Positions 8,084-19,069 of a DNA stretch of 64,000 nt are shown here, piece by piece. The notes below the pieces were generated by a model. It was not told the origin of the DNA. It saw only the letters and a program-made list of their open reading frames with translations, and searched no databases. This stretch comes from Stenopsyche tienmushanensis. Lineage: Eukaryota > Arthropoda > Insecta > Trichoptera > Stenopsychidae. The stretch is from NCBI GenBank assembly GCA_008973525.1, contig WACJ01000040.1:682001-746000 (forward strand), given 5' to 3'. The stretch's first letter is position 1; every line of letters starts with the position of its first letter. The position numbers were made by a program, and so were the translations under genes.

Positions 8084-10891
8084 ATGCAGTGGAAAATTGG
8101 GGATAGATACGAGATTATAATTCTTAAAGCTATAAATCCACACTTAATGTGGGCGAAAACAGTGGATGAAAAAAACAAGGACTATTTCCAAATTGGTTTA
8201 GCGGACATACTCCCATATACAATTGAATTTAAAAATTTAAATGCGATAGATAATCACGAAAATGAATGGTCCCAAGAGAGTATCCAAAATATGCTGCAGT
8301 TATTGTCCTATGCTTCAAAAATATACTTTTACCCCACTGTCACAAATGATAATAGGTAGGCATTAAACAGTTGAGAAATATTTAATCGGGATCTACCCAC
8401 ATTTCTCGTCTATTGATATGATTCATACGAGTACGATATAAGAATGATAGGAGACAGTTGCCAGTTTTATGTGAGGTTGAATGATAGGCGTCACCAACAA
8501 AAATATAGTCTAGCCTAGTGTTTCCCAACCTTAACTCGACTCTAATAATGGGAATATCGATATGTAATATAATAGATATGAGGATCATAATTTTTCAGAA
8601 TTTCATATGGTGTACCAAATACACATCATAGTAGTGCGCGGTTTTTTAGCACGGTAAGGGAAAGGTTAATTGATATTTTACTGTACTCGTATGAGTACAT
8701 GAAATAACATCCTACATGAAGGGATTTTTAATTCAAAGATTACCTTGTGCCCCGGTGAAAAGTCTCTGTGGTCCGGCACCGGGCCGCAGACCACCGGTTG
8801 GGGAACACTGGTCTAGCCTAGTGTAGAAAAGATCTGGTTGTAAATATGTGCACTTATTTAACATACATCTTTTTTCCAGGCATTCATTAATTGAAGGTAC
8901 CAGAGCCTTATTTGGGAAATTATTTATGATTTCTAAAAATAGCATTGAAAAAGAACTAGGTAATCTATTGTGCAACATCAATTTGGCTAAATTGTGTATG
9001 GTTACGTTCAAAGATAAATTCAATAATGAAGACTTCATACCAAAATTAGACGAGGAAACTTTACAAGATGTCAAATTGTTCTTAAGGTATAAAACAAGCC
9101 AATCAACGGAAACGTTCGCAGAATACAAAAAATGTATTAATGACGTTGAATCTCAAAGGGAATCATTTACACAGCATTTGAAAAATCGAATGTCTAAACT
9201 AAAACATTCAACAGATATTGCAGATCAAGATGAATTTAACAAATTAGAGAAGCAATTGGCATCTAAGAATTATGAATTTGACTTGATGATAGATATGATT
9301 GAGAATCCAGTAACGACAGTAAGATGTATAGATGTTAACGTGTCTAAAAAATGCCTTGACGTAGAAGAAAGTCAATTATCAAATGAAAAGATGGTAGACG
9401 AAGGAGGTTGTTACGTTTATATAAATAAGATATTATATTAAGTAGATTTTGATTATTAACATTTTTATTTTTATTTCAGTTAAAATGCTTAAATGTATTA
9501 AAGATGAAAATTCAAAGATTAATATGTTGCTAGCTTTGAAGAACTCCTTTTCTTCTCCAACGGATACAAAAAAGTGTATTTCAACAAAAGAGAATGGAAG
9601 AATCGATGAATTTTCATCGGATAAATCTTCCAAGTCGAGTACAAACTCTATGCAAGCAGAGAGACACACGGATGATTCCCCACCAAAATCTTCCAAGAGT
9701 ATTGCAGAAATGGACCCAAAGATTAATAAACTGCTAGCTCTGAAGAACTCTTTTTCTTCGCCAGTGGATACAAAAAAATGTAATTCAACAAAAGAGGATG
9801 GTATAAAATCAAAGCCATTGAATGGATCTTTGTTAAAATCATCAGAATTGTGTACGAATAATAAGGCATCCACAAGATTTCCCTCAAGATCGAGTAGAAG
9901 TTATACACACAAGAATAATGGGGTTAATAAATCGCCTGAACAAATTTCACAAATCAAAAGTTCATCTAAAATCCTGGATCCAAAAGACAACAATGAAGGT
10001 TCATCGGATAAATCTTCCATGTCAGGTATAAACTCTATGCAAGCAGAGAGACACACGGATGATTTCCCACCTAAATCGTCCAAGAGTATTACAGAAATGG
10101 ACCCAAAGATTAATAAACTGCTAGCTTTGAAAAACTCTTTTTCTTCGCCAGTGGATACAAAAAAATGTAATTCAACAAAAGAGGATGATATAAAATCAAA
10201 ACCATTGAATGAATTGTGTACGAATGACAAAGCATCCACAAGTTTTCCCTCAAGATCCGGTAGAAGTTATACACACAAGAATAATGGGATTAATAAATCG
10301 CCTGAACAAATTGCACAAGTCAAAAGTTCATCTAAAATCCTGGATCTAAAAGACAATGATGAATGTTCATTGGATAAATCTTCCAAATCTGGTACAAACT
10401 CTATGCAAACAGAGAGACGCACAGATGATTTTCCACATTCAATCAAATCTCCCAAGAGTATTACAGAAATGGACCCAAAGATTAACAAACTGCTAGCTTT
10501 GAAGAACTCTTTTTCTTCTCCAGTGGATACAAAAAAATGTAATTCAACAAATGAAAATGGTATAAAATCAACGCCGTTCAATGAATCGTTATTAAAATCA
10601 TCAGAACTGTGTACCAATAATAAAACATTCAAAAGTATCCCCTCAAGATCCAGTTTAGGTTATTCACACGAGAATCATAATAGGATTAACAGATCGCCAG
10701 AACAAATTTCAAAGGTAAAAAGTTCGCCTAAATCGAAGAATCATAAAAGCAACGATTCCAAATCTGGTACAAACTCTACACAAACAGAGAGACAAATAGA
10801 CGATTTCCCACATTCATCCAAATCGCCCAAGAGTATTGCAGAAACAGATCTGAAAATACATAAATTACTGGCTATGAAGAACCTTCTTTAA
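8084..10891 (+). CDS. truncated tandem paralogue of the TDRD12-like gene: N-terminal Tudor plus repeat tail
   Basis: Three exons: 8084-8355, 8880-9406 and 9480-10891. Phases agree and total 2211 nt, i.e. 736 aa. Exons 1-2 encode an N-terminal Tudor module (starting MQWKIGDRYEIIILKAINPH). Exon 2 begins RHSLIEGTRALFGKLF, aligning with YSMIDGTDTFCGKIF of the upstream gene behind an intron of identical position and phase. This shows common origin with gene structure retained, so not a processed copy. The helicase, CCCH, second Tudor and CS regions are absent. Instead exon 3 is a Ser/Lys/Asn-rich, probably disordered tail of repeats (see 9515-10891). A good acceptor at 8080-8081, just before the ATG, implies an upstream 5' exon. 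The donor at 9407 (GTTGTT) is weak but phase-correct. No stop or frameshift interrupts it, so it is probably expressed protein rather than a pseudogene. Function is unknown; PIWI-granule recruitment is an inference from the Tudor module. Confidence 0.8.
8516..8810. mobile_element. hAT-type MITE with 8-bp target duplication
   Basis: Inverted ends (left TAGTGTTTCCCAACC, right reverse complement CAGTGTTCCCCAACC) are flanked by perfect 8-bp duplications GTCTAGCC at 8508-8515 and 8811-8818, diagnostic of hAT transposition. The element is 295 bp, non-coding, inside intron 1 of the Tudor paralogue. Its middle (8540-8669) resembles the piggyBac-like MITE family of 24181-24342, including the GGAAAGG|TTAA end, so the insert is composite. 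Confidence 0.85.
9515..10891 (+). repeat. in-frame tandem repeats encoding the paralogue's tail
   Basis: Units open with the codons for KIN(K/M)LLALKNSFSSP at 9515, 9719, 10106 and 10478, with a fifth partial unit (KIHKLLAMKNLL) at 10853 running into the stop. Spacings are 68, 129, 124 and 125 residues. Other shared landmarks in each full unit: DTKKCNST, SELCTNN, PSRSSRSY, NKSPEQI, TNSMQ and a (PK)SSKSI end. The first unit lacks the middle. The core motif corresponds to VNTLLGLRKTFTSS encoded once at about 1069-1110 in the parental gene. Confidence 0.95.
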
Positions 10892-11991
10892 TCTCTGGGA
10901 CCTGCAAAAGACAATCAGTCGACTATATTTTGATCCATAAATTTGATGTCAATATGATTTTTGCTCATTAAATGTTAAATTGTTACAGAATAGTACTGGT
11001 GGCTATTAATACGTAATCATTTTTTTAAAGTTGAGTATTGTTATTTCAAAAATATATTTTTTGGAAAATATTGTGGTTTTGTATATTTATTCCCCCAAAT
11101 TGTACGCATGGTAGATTTTGAAACCAATTTCTATGAAGATTTTATTTCAAATGAACAAAATTAACCCTATCGGACGGGAAATCGTGAGACAGAAATGGGT
11201 GTCTTGCCTCTTATCATACACTTGTGCATCGATGGAAAGAAAGCTTGAGAGTGATGTTGCAGAATAGGTCGATCGAATTGTTAACGTGCCTATCGTGTGA
11301 TGATACCATTTGATACTTAACTACAATATAGAGTAAAATTCGATCATCATTTTAACCTTAGCAAACCTTGCTTTCTGAAGTTCACTCGCTGCTTCAGATT
11401 ATCGATGAACTTGCTTATTGACCCTGTCAATGAGATGGTCTGGCCAAACCATTTCGCTTTTGTAATGAGTTTTTTAATAGTAGCTATGTATTGACCTTAC
11501 CAAATCTCCCTGAATTTGTTCATTGAAGGAGTTTTACAGAAATTTCACTTATATAAAATGAAAAAGGGCTCTGACAACACAAAAGCTTGTTTCTAAATAT
11601 TTATAACAGAGTAAAAACCTAAGTCAAAAGTGTAAATTAATTTTATATGATCAATTCATGCATATTTAAAATATATTATTTTATATAAAATAAAATCAAC
11701 ATATAGAATAAACATTTTGTATAGTTAATTTTTTTATTTTTAAAATGCAATTTTTAATTTTTCAACTTTTGCATTATAGATAAATTCAAAATAGGCAGAA
11801 AACATTATCATTACTTTTTCGTGGTTTATTTTCATATGAATGCTAAAAAATAATATTAAATACATTTAAATGTAACTTACAAAGCTGGTCGTATATTGTG
11901 ATGTTAAGCTACATTTATATAAAAAAAACACAAACTGTCAGGCTGGCACGTTGCTTTGCGTGTTCGATTGATTAGTAGCAGATTTTGATAA
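10892..11991. other. intergenic spacer between Tudor paralogue and MetRS
   Basis: AT-rich and non-coding. ATTAAA at 10967-10972, about 75 nt past the stop at 10889-10891, is the likely polyadenylation signal of the paralogue. A repeat at 11161-11227 (listed separately) is the only other recognisable item. I see no clear TATA or initiator for MetRS. Confidence 0.6.
11161..11227. repeat. repeat starting TTAACCCTATC, inverted copy at 15625-15691
   Basis: About 84% identical by eye to the reverse complement of 15625-15691. Both end in TTAA next to CCCTATC, which suggests piggyBac-like termini (TTAA target). The two copies face each other across the 5' half of the MetRS gene. They are more likely independent insertions than the ends of one element. 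Confidence 0.6.
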
Positions 11992-14900
11992 ATGAAAATG
12001 ATTATTTATTCTTACGAAAACAGTAGTTCGCTACTAAAAATAGTTGTATCTTGCAAATTAGTCGGTAAAAAATATGAAATTGAGCATGTTAAAGGCGTTG
12101 GTAAGTATAAGGTTATTTTCCCCATATATCTTGTATGCATATTTTTTACAGAAACCGATAAACTTAAGCTATGCTAGTTCTGTTTGAATCTGTATTTTCG
12201 GAAACTTGAAATTGTGTTTCTTAAATGATTTTAATCGATATGAATTCATGATCCTTTCATATATTAAAGTAAAACGATATAATCTCAATGTTCATATGTT
12301 AGATGGAATTCTACTGTCGCCAAATAATCCAGTACTACAAGTGAATTCAACTTTGAGTTTCTTCTCCCCTAATGCTGCCTGCTTATATTTATTATCTTCA
12401 TCTAAATTTGATAATGCAGATTTAAGTGTAAAAAGGTAAATATGCTTTTTAAATATATTAACGCCATAATCACTGCAAATAATATATTAACTAAATCTTA
12501 ACTTAATGGACAATTTCTTTAATTGTCATTAACTTAATTTCGATTTATGGAATGGTGTAAATATATATCAAAATTATATACTTATCTCCCCGATAGCCAT
12601 CAATTTTTAATTAAGCTAAGCTAGAATTTAATTAAGCTTACACTAAGCAGCTAAAGAAATACATTGATGCGTAATTGTTAAACTGCTTTATTGTATGAAA
12701 AATAATTGTATAATATTAAATATATACATTTTGTTACTTGAATGGAAGTATCAGTTTAATTATTTTAATAACAATTTTGTTAACCAGATCTGAATGGTTG
12801 GAATGGGAACTTAAAATCCTTTCTCCGAGTATTCATAAATCATCCACATCAACATCGGTGGAAGCATCTAATGCATTGGGCTCAAATTTGCTAAAATTAA
12901 ATACAGCTCTAGAAGGCAGAGATTTTATTTTGGGTGTAAGTATATTTAGTTTCAGCAACGATATATATTTTATTAAATTTGTATTTTGACTTACTTTTGC
13001 ATTAAATTTATTTTAGGAAACAATTTCCGTGGTCGATATTTGCTTGTGGTGTGCTTTATGCCCTGTATTTTTAAATTCCAATGATAGTAACAAAAAATGC
13101 GACTCTCAAATATCCAATATCAAGAAATGGTATGAGAAAATCGAGACACTCGCAGAATTTCAGGTTCTTTTTTATTTCGAAATTTATTTATGTTGCGTAA
13201 TTTGTTTTTAATTATTTTTTTCCTATTTAATAGGAAGCGTTAAAGGAAAATGCAAAATCCATACAAGGAAAAAAGACACCATTTACATTTTCTGCAGTGT
13301 GCTCTAAAAAAACACCTCAAATTGCTGAAATTAAGAAAAACGATAAGTAAGTCGAATTGTATTGGACTTTTTTAGAGTTATATTACTCGCACACATCTAC
13401 TTTCTATTGTCACATAAACATAAGAATACTAAGATCAGAAGACTGGACTCTACATTCCAGAAAGCCCTTCATTAATACATTCATTCAGGAGATCCGCTGG
13501 GTGAGCGTTCTAAATGAAACTCGAAGGTTATGCTACCTTCAATATCGAGCGAATGAGGAGGTGAATGTATGATACAGACGAGATGGATGTAACCCCTTCC
13601 TGTGAATGGATATTGATGAGGCCCATAGCTCTGCAGTGGACTGTGGCTGCACTATGATGATGATGATATTGCTACAATAATTAAATGTTTTATTACTTAT
13701 TATCAGACCAGAGTCGCCATCACCAGATCAAAAGCCAGAGGTAGCTGTTACCAGTGATGAAATAAAATTTGCCGAAGAAAGCTGGAACGAAGGTCACAAA
13801 TTGCTGGGAACACCTTTGCCCGATGAAAAAATCATGTAGTTTTAGATATTTTATTATCTGTTATTCACAAATGAATATATTCTTATAAGTAATTTTACTT
13901 TTAGTCTTCCTAAAGAAGGTTATAAAAATATATTGGTAACATCTGCTTTACCATACGTGAACAATGTGCCCCATCTTGGCAATATAATTGGATGTGTGCT
14001 GTCTGCCGACGTCTTTGCAAGGTATTATTTGAATAAATATCTCAAGAAATACTATTAATTCATTATTAAAATATGTTCTGTTGTAGAATTTATGTTCTGT
14101 TTAGTTAAAAAATAAATTCTATTAGGGTGTATCACATGAACATTATAAATTCGTAGGTGAGAAATGAAACGCCATAACTTTTACAAAACATAATTGATTT
14201 TCACCAACGAGGAATTGAATATTATTAAAATAAAAACTTTAATATCTACACTTTTAGAATCAATAATTTTTTCAAACTTTTGAATTGCCTTCTTCGTCTT
14301 GGTTTCGGAAATTTTTATTCTTTTTTAAATCAGAAATTGGAATTAAATCTTCATCATTTTGGGTTTTCCTCGAGGCTAATTGTCAAGATTAGTGGAAACA
14401 ATAGAAATAGCATCAATAACTCCATATTTAATAATATTCCGTATTCATTGTAAAATGTATACATTTTCAAATCAGTATGTACCATATTTTTTTTTTAGAT
14501 ATTGTCGCCTATGCAATTACAATACCTTGTATATTTGCGGAACTGATGAATATGGTACTGCTACTGAAACCAAGGTAATGTTAACACAACAGAATGGTAA
14601 TTACGAAGTTATTAACACGTACATTAATTTTTTTGTTGCTTGTATCAGGCATTAGAAGAAGGTATTTCACCGAGGCAGATCTGTGATAAATATTTTGAGG
14701 TTCACAATTCAGTTTACAGATGGTTTGGAATTGGATTTGATTATTTTGGAAGAACAACAACGCCGGAACAAACAGAGTCAGTGTTATTGTTTTTGATCAG
14801 TTTTAAAATGTATTTCAAGACGATTTTATGATTGACTAATTATTGTGTGTATTTGTTCTAGAATTGTACAAAGCATGTTTTTAAATCTTTATAAGAATGG

Positions 14901-17900
14901 CTTTGTGGATACCCAAACTGTGGAACAGTTGTTGTGCGAGCATTGCAATAGATTCTTAGCTGATAGGTAAAGTGATTTAATACAAATATATTTCTGTTTA
15001 TATAAAATAGTTAAGCTCCAGCTCCAATTTCTAAAAATGAATACAGATATGTATTTAGATTGTCATAACATAAATTTGAAAAAACAGTTTAATAAAACAA
15101 CAGGTCATCCAAATGTGATGCCAAGATGTGTGATGTTTTCTCGAGTTGTGTGATAATTAGTGCTGTCTTGCTGGAAATATACATCAGACACATTAATATG
15201 ATTCAATTGTGGCCATAAAAAGTCACTCAACGTGGATTGATATCGTAAGCATTTTAAAAAAATGCCTGCCAGTTTACTTCTGAAGGAGTAGATTCTGCAA
15301 AAAAGTAGTGATACTTGGCTAATGACGCCACTCCGGAACAGTCAAGGGCGAATAACCAAATTGGCCAACGTTAAGAATGATGCGAGTATCTTAATTATGA
15401 AAACAAACGCCTGCTCTCAAGACAACACGAATGAAAGTCGTCTTATCTTTGTTGAAAGAGCTTAATAGCTTATTCGACGATAGCGATTTCAGTTAATTAT
15501 ACCTAAATTTTATGACGATTAAAAGATTCTTTGGAATACGATTTTTTGTTTGAGAACATTTATGAGTTTCTATAAAAAAAACTAAAAATATATTGAATGT
15601 TAGACATGTAAGGGTACTTTTACGGCACGAGTGTATGATGAGATGCAAGACACCCGTCTCTGTCTCATGATTTCCAATCTGATAGGGTTAAAGAACTTTA
15701 AATTGAGTTTCCAATTGTTGAAACTTTTCATTCATTAAAAAAAAAATTGGTTTCTTTTGAATACTGTTAAAATTGTGCAAAACATAATAAGATGCATTTA
15801 ATTATTGTTTCGTTACTGGTTTATTTCATGCAATTTTTTTTAATAGATTTGTAGAAGGGACATGTCCTCATCCAGGTTGCGGTTACGAAGACGCACGCGG
15901 TGATCAGTGTGATAACTGTGGCAAATTAATTAATGCCACTGAACTTATTGCGCCCCGTTGCAAACTTTGCGCCATGACTCCAGTTGTCAGGAATAGTTCA
16001 CATTTTTTCCTTGATTTACCTCAGGTGCATAAATATTCATATGAAACGTATTTATAAATGAATCGATACTATTTAATAGTCGTCTTTAAAACAGCTGGAA
16101 CCTCTTCTGCAAGCTTGGGTAACAAAAAGTGAAAATGGCTGGTCTAACAGCGCCCAACAAATTACGCGCGCATGGCTGAAGACCGGGCTTAAACCACGTT
16201 GCATTACCAGAGATCTCAACTGGGGCGTATCTGTTCCAGTAGAAGGCTTCAAATCCAAAGTGTTCTATGTGTGGTTTGACGCACCTATTGGCTATATATC
16301 AATAACTAAACGTTATACGGAACACTATGAAAAATGGTGGAAACCTGATCCGAAGCACAATGTAAATTTTCAATGATTAAAAAATGCGCTCTTAACAAAA
16401 CACGTATTTATGTGAAATATTTTGATTAATAGGTTTCGTTGTATCAATTTATGGCAAAAGATAACGTGCCTTTCCACTCGGTGGTTTTTCCGGCGACTCT
16501 CCTCGGAATTGGACAAAAACATGTCATGGTGAAGCACATCATGGCAACAGGTAATTTCGTAATATTTTATTTTTATTGTTTTAATATGCAAATATTAACG
16601 CTGTATTATTTTAGAGTACTTGAATTATGAAGACGGAAAGTTCTCAAAATCTCGCGGAGTTGGAGTTTTTGGTTCTGATGCTCAGGTAAATATCATCATA
16701 ATTTCAATTAATGCGTTAAATCCGAGATGATTGATTAATAATTTTTTTTCAGGATACTGGAATTCCAGCTGATATTTTCCGCTTTTATTTGCTTAGCATT
16801 CGTCCTGAAGGACAAGACTCCAACTTTAGTTGGCACGATTTAGCAACAAGGAACAATTCTGAATTGCTCAATAATTTTGGTAACTTTGTGAACCGCGCAA
16901 CAATGTTCTGTGCAAATTCATTCAATGGTATTTTACCCGGAATCCAACTTGATAGTCAAGATTTAAATTTATTAGCTCTGATCAATAGAGAGCTCGCAGG
17001 TTGATGACGTTTTTTTAAAGCAACTGTTTTTTATCCTATAACAAAAAACTTGTTATAAAATCTATTTTAATTTTTAGGATATGTTGAATCAATGGAAGTT
17101 GCTCGACAACGTGATGGTTTAAAGCACGTCTTAAATATTTCAAGACTTGGAAACCAACTAATGCAATCACAGCAAGCCTTGGGTACTTCTCAAAGGAACA
17201 GATGATGCAAAGTATTAATATATTGATATATCTTATGACTTTCAGTTATTTATATTTTGTACAGACTATATTATACATATTTCATTGAGTGTGCGAATAA
17301 GTTTCTGCCGTTTCATCATGAAAAACGGCGAGGACTTATTCACACATACAATACAACGATTTATTTATGGCGCAATTTGCAAATATAATTCTATTGAATA
17401 CTACTGAACGCTCAAGCATCGTTCAATTTTATAATTTCTACTTAATTTTGTGATTTTATAGGGCTCGAGCTGGTTCAGTCGTTGCGTTGTCTTGTAACAT
17501 TTCATGTTTATTAGGTGTGTTGATTGCACCATTTATGCCCCAGACGGCTCGAAACCTTTTGTCTCAATTAGGGACATCGCTTGATATTGTGGGCCGAATA
17601 AATCCAGAGTAAGTGTATGCGTTTCTTCAGTCATAATAGAATATAACATAATATTAATTCGAATGATTCTTTTACAGACGTCCCTCATTCCGTTTATTAT
17701 TACCCGGTGGCCATAAAATTGGTAAGCCGTCTCCGCTGTTTAGCAAGATAGAAAATGCTAAAGTTGAAGAGTTGAAGCAGAAATATGCTGGCAAACAAAC
17801 CGTCATGTCTGAAGCAGAGTCAGAAGCTATAAAATTGACCATTCTGGAGCTCGAAACGAAAATTCAGGAACAGGCCGATAAAGTGCGTCTTTCAAAAACG

Positions 17901-18171
17901 AGTGGCGATGATAAATCTGTGTGGTCTCCGATGGTAGATATTTTAATTGCGTGGAAAGGACAGTTAGCAGCACAAATGAAGGAAGAAGGAAAAGTATTGC
18001 TATTTTTTATTTTTACAGCTTATTTCATCACATTGATTATGTTATTTATATTGTTATACTCTTGTTTTTATATATATATCTGTACTCTATACTGTTTTTT
18101 TGCAGACGCCAGCTAGTAGTCCAGCAAAAGGAGGTAAAAGCAAGAAGGGATCAAAAAAGAATAAGCCATAA
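11992..18171 (+). CDS. MetRS: cytosolic methionyl-tRNA synthetase (single-base frameshift in exon 16)
   Basis: Charges tRNA-Met with methionine in the cytosol. Nineteen exons: 11992-12100, 12270-12435, 12788-12935, 13017-13163, 13234-13346, 13707-13835, 13905-14021, 14499-14574, 14649-14776, 14862-14966, 15847-16024, 16095-16361, 16433-16550, 16615-16685, 16753-16999, 17078-17211, 17462-17608, 17678-17993 and 18106-18171. All junctions are GT-AG and phase-consistent. Order: GST-like N-domain (~1-200), Rossmann core with HIGH-like PHLG (293-296, in [14 protein letters not shown]), zinc-ribbon Cys pairs (CEHC, CDNC, CKLC), KMSKS-like KFSKS (609-613), anticodon-binding helical domain, WHEP-like helix pair (~852-898), Lys-rich tail. 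An extra base near 17176 breaks the frame after NQLMQSQQ. Removing one base restores [12 protein letters not shown] and makes the total exactly 2781 nt (926 aa), close to the ~900-residue animal enzyme. Probably a sequence error in an essential gene. Confidence 0.96.
13440..13680 (+). mobile_element. RTE-type LINE 3' tail in MetRS intron 5
   Basis: Shares GAGCGTTCTAAAT...GGTTATGCTACCTTCAATA and GAGGTGAATGTATGATACAGAC with 55195-55290. It ends in CTCTGCAGTGGACTGTGG followed by a (GAT)n run, typical of insect RTE-clade LINE 3' ends. No coding remains. Confidence 0.65.
15104..15250 (-). mobile_element. mariner-superfamily transposase fragment in MetRS intron 10
   Basis: Closely resembles 51985-52115 in the same orientation (shared TGTTTTCTCGAGTTGTGTGA and GATTCAATTGTGG). 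There the reverse strand encodes the region around the FQQD catalytic motif of a mariner-like transposase. This copy is short and frame-broken. Confidence 0.65.
15258..15345. repeat. fragment shared with the transposon-like region at 62985-63075
   Basis: GCCTGCCAGTTTACTTCTGA, GGAGTAGATT and GCTAATGACGCCACTCC recur inverted at about 62997-63066. It abuts the mariner fragment in the same intron, so either the element is composite or two elements inserted side by side. Family not recognised. Confidence 0.65.
15625..15691. repeat. inverted partner of 11161-11227
   Basis: Ends GATAGGGTTAA at 15681-15691, mirroring TTAACCCTATC at 11161. Located in MetRS intron 10, just downstream of the transposon fragments. 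Confidence 0.6.
17289..17345. repeat. near-palindromic element in MetRS intron 16
   Basis: Left arm at 17289-17313 (GTGTGCGAATAAGTTTCTGC...) is inverted at 17323-17345 (...AGGACTTATTCACAC) around a 9-nt centre, giving a long imperfect hairpin. An arm-like copy lies at 247-269. It looks like two terminal inverted repeats with the interior lost, i.e. a minimal MITE. Confidence 0.7.
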
Positions 18172-18269
18172 ATCTATTGCTAAAATTTTCATTATTATTA
18201 GCGTATGAAAACTTATTTATTTAACAATGTGTATTTATTGCGACTTATTAGAATAATGTTAAAGAAAAC

Positions 18270-18275
18270 AATAAA
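18270..18275 (+). promoter_or_regulatory. MetRS polyadenylation signal
   Basis: AATAAA about 100 nt after the TAA at 18169-18171. It is the nearest canonical signal downstream. Confidence 0.6.
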
Positions 18276-18884
18276 CTCTATAAATATTCATTTCAACGTT
18301 AGCTTCATATACTGACTATATTGAATATGTGCGTTTTTGGTTACGATTTATTAAATATAATCAAAATATTCCATTGACGCATTTAAAGTATGTAATCATT
18401 ATTAGCCTTTGCATAACAGAAATATAGCAAATAAGGCATTTATTGTGATTTCTATACATTGTATCGACAAACTTATTGGCTTGATTGTGCTTTAAATTTA
18501 TCTATTGAAACGTTATGAAATATTTATGTATCGGCTGCACTATTATGGATATAATTTGCAAAATAAATATGTAGTGCCAATTATATAATAGTGTTCCATA
18601 TACGTATTTGAAATAAAAATCAGTGATTTTTATTTATCGACTCAATTTTGTAACGACGACTGAATGATATTATGAATTTAAACTGAGAAAAGACTTTGAA
18701 AGATTGTGATAGTGAAATTGAAATGCAACGGGATGATTTGTTTTGTTCATGTAGTAATGATTGATTGTCGTTTAGAACATAATTAAGCTTTTGTATGTCA
18801 TTTAATGTCATGTATTTTTACTTGGTTGTGTATATCTTAAATACAGAAATATTTCTTATAAGAGCATTTTATTTACTAAAAAAT

Positions 18885-19069
18885 AAAAAATAAATGTTTG
18901 TTCGTATTTTATGCATTGCCATACTGTTCATTCGATTGCGATAAAACTATGTCAACTTATTGTTTGCACTTTTTCAAATAATATAGGTAAAATACAATTA
19001 ACTTACAGTAGATCTTATATATAAAAATAAATGTTTGTATGTTTGTTCATATGGCCAGGTACCAGCTAG
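18885..19069 (+). mobile_element. Helitron-like fragment(s)
   Basis: Contains AAATGTTTGTTCGTATTTTATGC and a second 5'-like start at about 19013 (TCTTATATATAAAAATAAAT), and ends CTAG|T at 19066-19070. The family resembles 7650-8034. Probably two truncated copies in tandem; non-coding. Confidence 0.5.

Noticed and set aside
9433..10632. Antisense open frames of 112-146 codons opposite the paralogue's repeats
   Set aside because: They recur with the repeat period and are the reverse-strand shadow of the Ser/Lys-rich coding repeats; no independent start, splice or domain evidence.
9515..10891. CRISPR-like spacing of repeats
   Set aside because: Repeats are in-frame protein-coding units of ~375 bp in a eukaryotic gene, not short repeats with unique spacers.
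11161..15691. A single large transposon carrying MetRS exons
   Set aside because: Ends are only ~84% alike and the gene is contiguous and complete across the right-hand repeat, so independent insertions are preferred; kept only as a low-interest finding.
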